A stretch of DNA of 64,000 nucleotides, taken from contig JARKIP010000028.1 of NCBI GenBank assembly GCA_029990175.1, positions 11,968,501 through 12,032,500 of the forward strand. The letters are read 5' to 3'. Within the stretch, counting starts at the first letter, position 1. Each line of letters opens with the position of its first letter. The DNA comes from Petunia secreta (Eukaryota > Streptophyta > Magnoliopsida > Solanales > Solanaceae). The position numbers and the translations under genes were made by a program. Shown here in pieces: positions 58,665 through 64,000 of the stretch. Under the pieces are notes generated by a model. It was given only the letters and a program-made list of their open reading frames with translations. It made no database searches and was not told the origin of the DNA.

Positions 58665-59240
58665 CATTGATAATCTAAGACAAGTCGGCTGAAACACCAC
58701 TTTCGGAGTGTTTTCGCGATGTCGGTTGTCTTGCAATATTGGCATTTTATGTTTAAAGTAGATTGATAATCTAAGACAAGTCGGCTGAAACACCACTTTC
58801 GGAGTGTTTTCGCGATGTCGGTTGTCTTGCAATATTGGCATTTTATGTTTAAAGTAGATTGATAATCTAAGACAAGTCGGCTGAAACACCACTTTCGGAG
58901 TGTTTTCGCGATGTCGGTTGTCTTGCAATATTGGCATTTTATGTTTAAAGTAGATTGATAATCTAAGACAAGTCGGCTGAAACACCACTTTCGGAGTGTT
59001 TTCGCGATGTCGGTTGTCTTGCAATATTGGCATTTTATGTTTAAAGTAGATTGATAATCTAAGACAAGTCGGCTGAAACACCACTTTCGGAGTGTTTTCG
59101 CGATGTCGGTTGTCTTGCAATATTGGCATTTTATGTTTAAAGTAGATTGATAATCTAAGACAAGTCGGCTGGAGCACCACTTTCGGAGTGTTCCGCAATG
59201 TCGGTTGTCTTGCAATATTGGCATATTGTATTTGAAGTAC
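58665..59240 (+). repeat. 96-bp tandem array, six units
   Basis: Units start with ATTGATAATCTAAGACAAG at about 58665, 58761, 58857, 58953, 59049 and 59145. The middle four are identical as far as read; the first and last differ at a few bases. Because 96 is divisible by three and the unit has no stop in two minus-strand frames, long repetitive open frames (up to 241 codons) appear; these are not genes. Confidence 0.95.
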
Positions 59241-60036
59241 ATGATTCAACTTGAGACATCATGTCTTGTTAGTCAACTTATCTTATGAAAGCCTTGCATT
59301 TTACAATTCGTTCTCGCTTTACTTATTGTCTTGCTTTACTGTTTCAGAATAAGGATCGGCTTAGAGGTTCTCCGGGCGGAGTATCTTGTCAGTTGATCGA
59401 AGGAAGAACTTATCGATGATACCGCAACTCGCATTTACAATTCTATCACTTTATCTATTTCTTACAATTTATTAGCAGTTGCACGCTTACCGTTTGTTGA
59501 GATTGTTACAGGATTTTAGCAGCACCGCAGCAGCTTTGGAGCATAACATGGAGCTTTTCTTAGCAATAAACCGGGCAATCGTTGATATGAGCTAGACTCG
59601 TCAACGAAGACCTGAAGAATCGCACCCGCATAAGTCATCCACCCTAGAGGTAAGTCTCTTGTTAACCCTGAGTCTGAGATTTGAGATTAAAGACAAGATG
59701 ACTCGGTTATCGAGGTGCAGTGGAAGCTATGTCCGTGTAAACCCCTCTTTATGGGTGTGTCGTCGACCACATTTTCATAGCTTGGGTAATTACAAGCCTC
59801 TTTTCCTGCGCTTGAGTAGTCGTTACTATCTCGTCTTTGATTTTCAAATCGCGTCGAACTACATATGGCCTGATTCTCTTTCAGCCCGAGATATGTAGGC
59901 AACTCGGAAACCGAAGTTCGGCCATGTCCATAAGCCTCGCATTTTGATCCCAGGAATCGAAGTCTTGGCTTTACCGTGACAAATTAGGTTTCACGTCAAC
60001 TTTCTTTACCCTGAAAACTCTTTCATCCTTTTCGGG
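59241..60036 (+). other. Internal region, 3' part, of the 12-kb element
   Basis: No recognisable domain. Leads to the purine tract. Confidence 0.6.
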
Positions 60037-60050
60037 TAAAGAGGGGCAGC
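60037..60050 (+). other. Polypurine tract of the 12-kb element
   Basis: GTAAAGAGGGGCAGC lies immediately before the 3' LTR (TGTTGACACC). The core AAAGAGGGG is a normal plus-strand primer. Confidence 0.8.
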
Positions 60051-62508
60051 TGTTGACACCCAATTTTGTCCCGGATTTTAATTAAAAGTATAATAATTTT
60101 AAAATTAAGTTTAATTTTGAAGATTGCAAATAAATAGCTAATTTTAAAGGAAAATGGCCAAAATCGCAAATCGTCCCTTCATTTGCAGCGTGTTACATAA
60201 TTATTTGTTTAATAATAAAGGGCTAAATCTATTCTTAAATTGCAATTTAAAATTATTTCCGCAAAGCCCATATAACAAAAAACCCCAGCCCATACCCATT
60301 TTTTCCTTTCTCCACCCTATAACTAAAACCCTACACCCATTTTACCATAATCAGCCGCGGCACAACTGACTATGGAGGATCTTCTCCAAAAAACCATCTA
60401 CACAAAAAACACAACTCCCTCATCTTACACACAGCAACCCACCATATACATCCCCATTTTTTCATCCGAAACGAGTTTAATAGCGGGGTGAGGGAAAGGG
60501 GGTTTTGGGTTCGATCTGTAAATGTTCATTTTCCATTTCATTTCTGAATCGAAACTAAAAAGAAGAGATCGAGAGGGGGTATCATTTTCAGTGGTGATTT
60601 GTTTTTGTCCCCTGTTGTTGAAATGAAGAAATAAAAAGGGATGAGAGGAGAGTGGCAGTGACGCCGCGAGCCTTGCCGGAGTTCTGCCGGAAAGAGCTCG
60701 CCGGTGTTGCTCCTCTCCCTGCGTTGACTGTGTCTCGCCGTTGAGCTCTGTTCCTCTTTTGTCTTCTCCGTTATTTGTTGATTTGCGACTGGATTCATTG
60801 TTCTGCAGTCATCGTTTCCCTTTTCTCTGTCTCACTGATGGTTGTTCATTCTCTGGGATTTGGTTTGGTTTTTTATCCTTGACGGGTCATTGGTTTATCA
60901 AGATGTTTATATATTGCTATATCTATTTTGGGGACTCGATCTGCCGATTATGTGTCCGAATCTTTGTTTGTGCAGCGACCCGTTCGCCGAAGAACCCACT
61001 GGTGCAACCCTCCCTTTATTCTTGATTGATTCTCGTTAGTAATAACTTCTTGTTGCTTCACTGGTGCTGTGTTTGTTGATGTTCCTGATTTTGTTTGCCC
61101 TGTTTTGCTGCGTGGACTTGTGTTTCTGTGAAAGTTTGTGACATTACTATCTAATGAAGGGCCCCACATTGAGTTGTTGTGGATAATGTTGGCTGATGCC
61201 TTTGCTATGCTTGGAATACGCTAAAGATTTGTTGATTTGAACCGATATTGTGTTCGAATTACTAGGCCTATGGAAACAGTCTATTTGAACCCTACGCAAA
61301 AGGAATTGACGAATACTATACATTAGAATTGACGAACTGATATTGAACCGATACTGCACAGGCCGATGAAAAATACATTTGCACGTATTGAGGCCTCGGG
61401 GTTGATTCGAACACGATACTACACTTGAACCGTCCCGTTTCCGTGTCCCTAAGCAAAAAGGCGATGATGAATGCATTTTAACTCTAAGCAAGTTGAATAG
61501 AGTAGTGGGTTTGGTGCTTTGGCACGGCAACACGGCCCGGGCTCCGTGTTTGCAACCGTACCAAATCCCGAGCCTCTATTCGACGCGCCATGCAAACCTG
61601 AGCCTAAATTTTGCAAAAAAACAAACCCCTTATTATTATTATTATTCTATTATTATTATTATTATTATTATATATTCTATTATTATTATTATATATTTTA
61701 TTACTATTATTATTATTGTTATTTTATTATTATTATTATTATTACTTTATTATTGTTATTTTGTTTTATTAATTATTACACTTTATCATCGTACTAATTT
61801 AGTTTAAATTCCCATTTTATTGCGAGGTACATCTTGGCACGAGCAATTCGGGAATGCTTTTTGGCTAACTTCCGTTGCATTGGAGTCGATTGGACTGAAT
61901 TCGGACCCGAGCATTCAGAAATAAGACTTAGGAATTTTAGAAAACCCAAGGCTCCCGCGAGTTGATCAATTTACCGGTTTTATCTTTAACTTTGCTTTCC
62001 TTAGATATTTATGTAAATAAAATGTGTGAATTATTTTATTTGATAATAATATTTGATTGCTTGGTATATTGCTTTACTTTATATGCATTATCCTTTTTAT
62101 TTTTGAAGTCGTTATTTAATTTATTGCAAACTGGGGCAAATTAGCAAAATGCGTGCAAAATTAAAATATTTTTCATAAACAAGTTTTATTTCAATTAATT
62201 ATTTTAGATAATTTTTTTAGAAAAGCATATTTTGCAAATATTTGGAAACCTGTCGGATTAACCGTATTTTACGGAATTTCGGAAGTGCCTTAAAAACCTT
62301 CTTCCGAAATTAATAAAACCTCTTACCTTTTAGAATCTCTGGAAGAAAGACCGTCTTTTTTATAAAACGGAGTTTTGCACGCATTTATTAATTTGGTTCC
62401 CTGTTTTCCTTAAATTGGGTGGCGACTCCAAAAACTCCAAAAGAGTTAGCCCATCCTGTCGATATTCCGGAATTTATCCTTTTTCGGGGTAATTTTTGGG
62501 GTTCAACA
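60051..62508 (+). repeat. 3' LTR of the 12-kb element
   Basis: 2458 bp, same length as the 5' LTR, one base difference seen (C at 61255). Followed by the target duplication GTAAC. Confidence 0.96.
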
Positions 62509-62513
62509 GTAAC

Positions 62514-63265
62514 TTCCAAGAGGCAAATGAATAATCATTGATGTCATTCAAATTAATGGCTGCTAATGTGACCCTTGAAATCCATGTTACTAAAGACATT
62601 ATGCACCAATTTTCAACTACTTTTTCTACTTCTTACCTCCTTGAAAATTAAAATCCATTTTACTAATGGATCCGACACTTTTATTGACAAATGATCAACC
62701 TCGACCCTAACAGATCTTCTCATTTTGAAGCTCAATATCCAGAAATCAAGAAAATTAAGAAGAATCAGAAAACAAAACGTTAAAAAGTTAAAGAATGAAG
62801 ACAGTTGAATGCCCATTCATTAAACAAAGACCAAAAAGAAAGATCCAATAATGTAAGACACACAACGAGAAACACCCCATTCCTGATTCTTGTATACACC
62901 TAACATAATTCACTTAGAGCACCCTTAACTTTCTGTCTAGTGTGGTACCATTCTAGAGTTTTCTACTATAATAGTTGTGACTTCAGCTCGCCAATTCACC
63001 ATCCCCTTTTCTCCTTTCTTGATCCCTTCATATTAAAAAGTTTTTAAAATAAAAATGAAAAGGCCCATATAAAACGAAATAGGAATAAATGTGAAAAAAT
63101 ATATTACACAAAAGGGAAACCAGTTTTGGAGGAAAAAGAAAATTGAAGACACATAGCTGTTGAAGAAATAATAACAGCGAACTACCGTGACACCATCCAT
63201 GCAAACATGCATGAATATACAAAAACGTCAACAAACAAACAAAAATTACATGCCTAGAAATTAAA
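62514..63265. other. 3' flank of the DUF3511 gene
   Basis: Unique-looking AT-rich sequence, probably including the 3' UTR of the minus-strand gene. No other feature. Confidence 0.5.
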
Positions 63266-63628
63266 TTAAAATCCATGAATGATCCTAGAGCAAGTATGCT
63301 TGAACCAACGATAACCATTCTTGAAAGATTTCTTGACTTTGCCTTCCATGGAATATAACTTGTACTTGGCCACCCTCTTTTTCCTTTTAAGCTCTGGTGT
63401 TGAGTACCATGGCCGATTCTCTGGTTGATATGAACTGGTCTTTGAAATGTGGTACTTGTGAGAAGGCATATTATTCATATCCGTTGTCGTCGTCCTTGAT
63501 GTTGTCGGAAAATGATGATGTGCTCGGACGACGTAGATGTTGTTAACTGCATAGGCTTTATCATCGATGATTCCTATCCGTTGCCCGCTGTTCACATATC
63601 TCCGGTGACTTAAAGTAAAATCTTCCAT
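63266..63628 (-). CDS. DUF3511 domain protein, 120 residues
   Basis: Single-exon frame starting MEDFTLSHRRYVNSGQRIG and ending CSRIIHGF. The last 47 residues (RPWYSTPELKRKKRVAKYKL onward, with YSMEGKVKKSFKNGYRWFK) are the complete DUF3511 domain, a short, very basic plant-specific domain of unknown function that normally lies at the C-terminus of small proteins. The first 70 residues are polar and His/Thr-rich, without signal peptide or membrane segment. Length is usual for the family. The start codon is the first Met after a CT/GA-rich leader, with a TATA box 128 bp upstream. The right LTR of the 12-kb element ends about 760 bp downstream of the stop. Confidence 0.93.
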   Translation of the reverse strand: MEDFTLSHRRYVNSGQRIGIIDDKAYAVNNIYVVRAHHHFPTTSRTTTTDMNNMPSHKYHISKTSSYQPENRPWYSTPELKRKKRVAKYKLYSMEGKVKKSFKNGYRWFKHTCSRIIHGF

Positions 63629-63755
63629 ATTCCTTTTTCTTGTTCTAATTCTTCTTCCTCTTTCTCTCTGTCTCTCTGGAGATAGTTTTGTGGTTAGAGA
63701 GACGGAGAGGAATGGAGGAGAGAAGATTAAGGCTTTAGAAGTGTTGGACTGCTAA

Positions 63756-63761
63756 TATATA
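63756..63761 (-). promoter_or_regulatory. Probable TATA box of the DUF3511 gene
   Basis: CTATATATTAGC on the minus strand, 128 bp upstream of the start codon. The leader between is CT/GA-rich (AGAGAGACAGAGAGAAAGAG, about 63660-63680), common in plant 5' UTRs. Confidence 0.55.
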
Positions 63762-64000
63762 GATGACTTGTGGGGATGCTTGGACTAATTAAAGGGTAAA
63801 AATGTACAATTATATACTCTTCTATACATGAAAGTATGTTCCAAAATGTTGCTGGTATTTAAAATTGTAGCTACACGTAGTATGTTATGTAGTTTTTGAG
63901 TATTTACATTTTAAGTTAAAATTTGAAAATACTTGGTCTGATTCTTTGGTGAAATTAGTCAAATTGACCATCGAGATGAAAAGTTACAAACAGATAACTA
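63762..64000. other. Upstream region of the DUF3511 gene to window end
   Basis: AT-rich; nothing further recognised. Confidence 0.4.

Larger units (their letters stand above)
50547..62508 (+). mobile_element. Recent 12-kb non-coding LTR retrotransposon, Ogre/Tat-like
   Basis: Two 2458-bp LTRs (50547-53004, 60051-62508) with TGTTGACACCC...GGTTCAACA ends, flanked by the 5-bp duplication GTAAC (50542-50546 and 62509-62513). The tRNA-Arg-type primer site follows the 5' LTR and a purine tract precedes the 3' LTR. The internal 7.05 kb has no gag or pol similarity that I can recognise, only short frames and tandem arrays. A tRNA-Arg primer, large size and repeat-rich 3' internal part are features of Ogre/Tat elements. 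Proteins must come in trans. Orientation plus is set by the primer site and purine tract. Confidence 0.93.

Noticed and set aside
58517..59249. Two long minus-strand open frames (241 and 199 codons) with repeated 32-residue units, looking like a repeat protein
   Set aside because: They are read through a 96-bp non-coding tandem array whose period is a multiple of three; both frames are open only because the unit lacks stops, and the region lies within a retrotransposon.

Overview
The window is plant nuclear DNA, most likely from a Solanaceae species. Two conserved plant genes with many introns (a TRM6/7/8-like gene and RECQL1) and one small intronless gene (DUF3511) lie in a landscape dominated by transposable elements. 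The family guess rests on the mix of elements (Au-type SINEs, a SIRE/Maximus-like copia element with a third reading frame, an Ogre/Tat-type element with a tRNA-Arg primer site). The genus cannot be told from the sequence. More than half of the window is identifiable mobile DNA. No bacterial, organellar or RNA gene was recognised.

Layout. 1-15478: a decayed Ty1/copia element (plus strand, left end outside the window) interrupted by a young Ty3/gypsy element A (6333-14080, both LTRs) that is joined directly to the 3' end of a related element B (14083-15192); a scrap of copia-type LTR follows. 16575-19775: a complete gag-only LTR retrotransposon on the minus strand with a CCTAC target duplication. 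20429-20991: a solo LTR (AATAT duplication). 22270-22774: an old tandem duplication, one copy holding a Stowaway MITE. 23173 to about 31830: the TRM6/7/8-like gene (minus), with one SINE in an intron and another in the probable 5'-UTR intron. 34014-35026: a non-autonomous hAT element with a perfect 8-bp duplication. 38786-43875: RECQL1 (minus). 43.99-47.08 kb: inverted-repeat, probably Mutator-like repeats. 48171-50527: a CACTA transposon derivative that keeps a transposase-associated domain. 50547-62508: a 12-kb LTR retrotransposon with tRNA-Arg primer site, no recognisable proteins and several tandem arrays; its LTRs differ at one base as far as I could read. 63266-63628: DUF3511 gene (minus).

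The host genes do not form a pathway. RECQL1 is a DNA-repair helicase, the TRM-like protein is probably microtubule/cortex associated, and the DUF3511 protein is of unknown function. Their order is informative: the Arabidopsis homologues of the first two (At3g05740 and At3g05750, from memory) are also neighbours, so this looks like conserved microsynteny around which transposons have accumulated. The most unusual object is the 12-kb element: structurally complete, apparently very recent, non-coding, and carrying a 70-bp array with a two-unit higher-order pattern made of tiny hairpins, a 96-bp array and other repeats, all of which look like possible seeds of satellite DNA.
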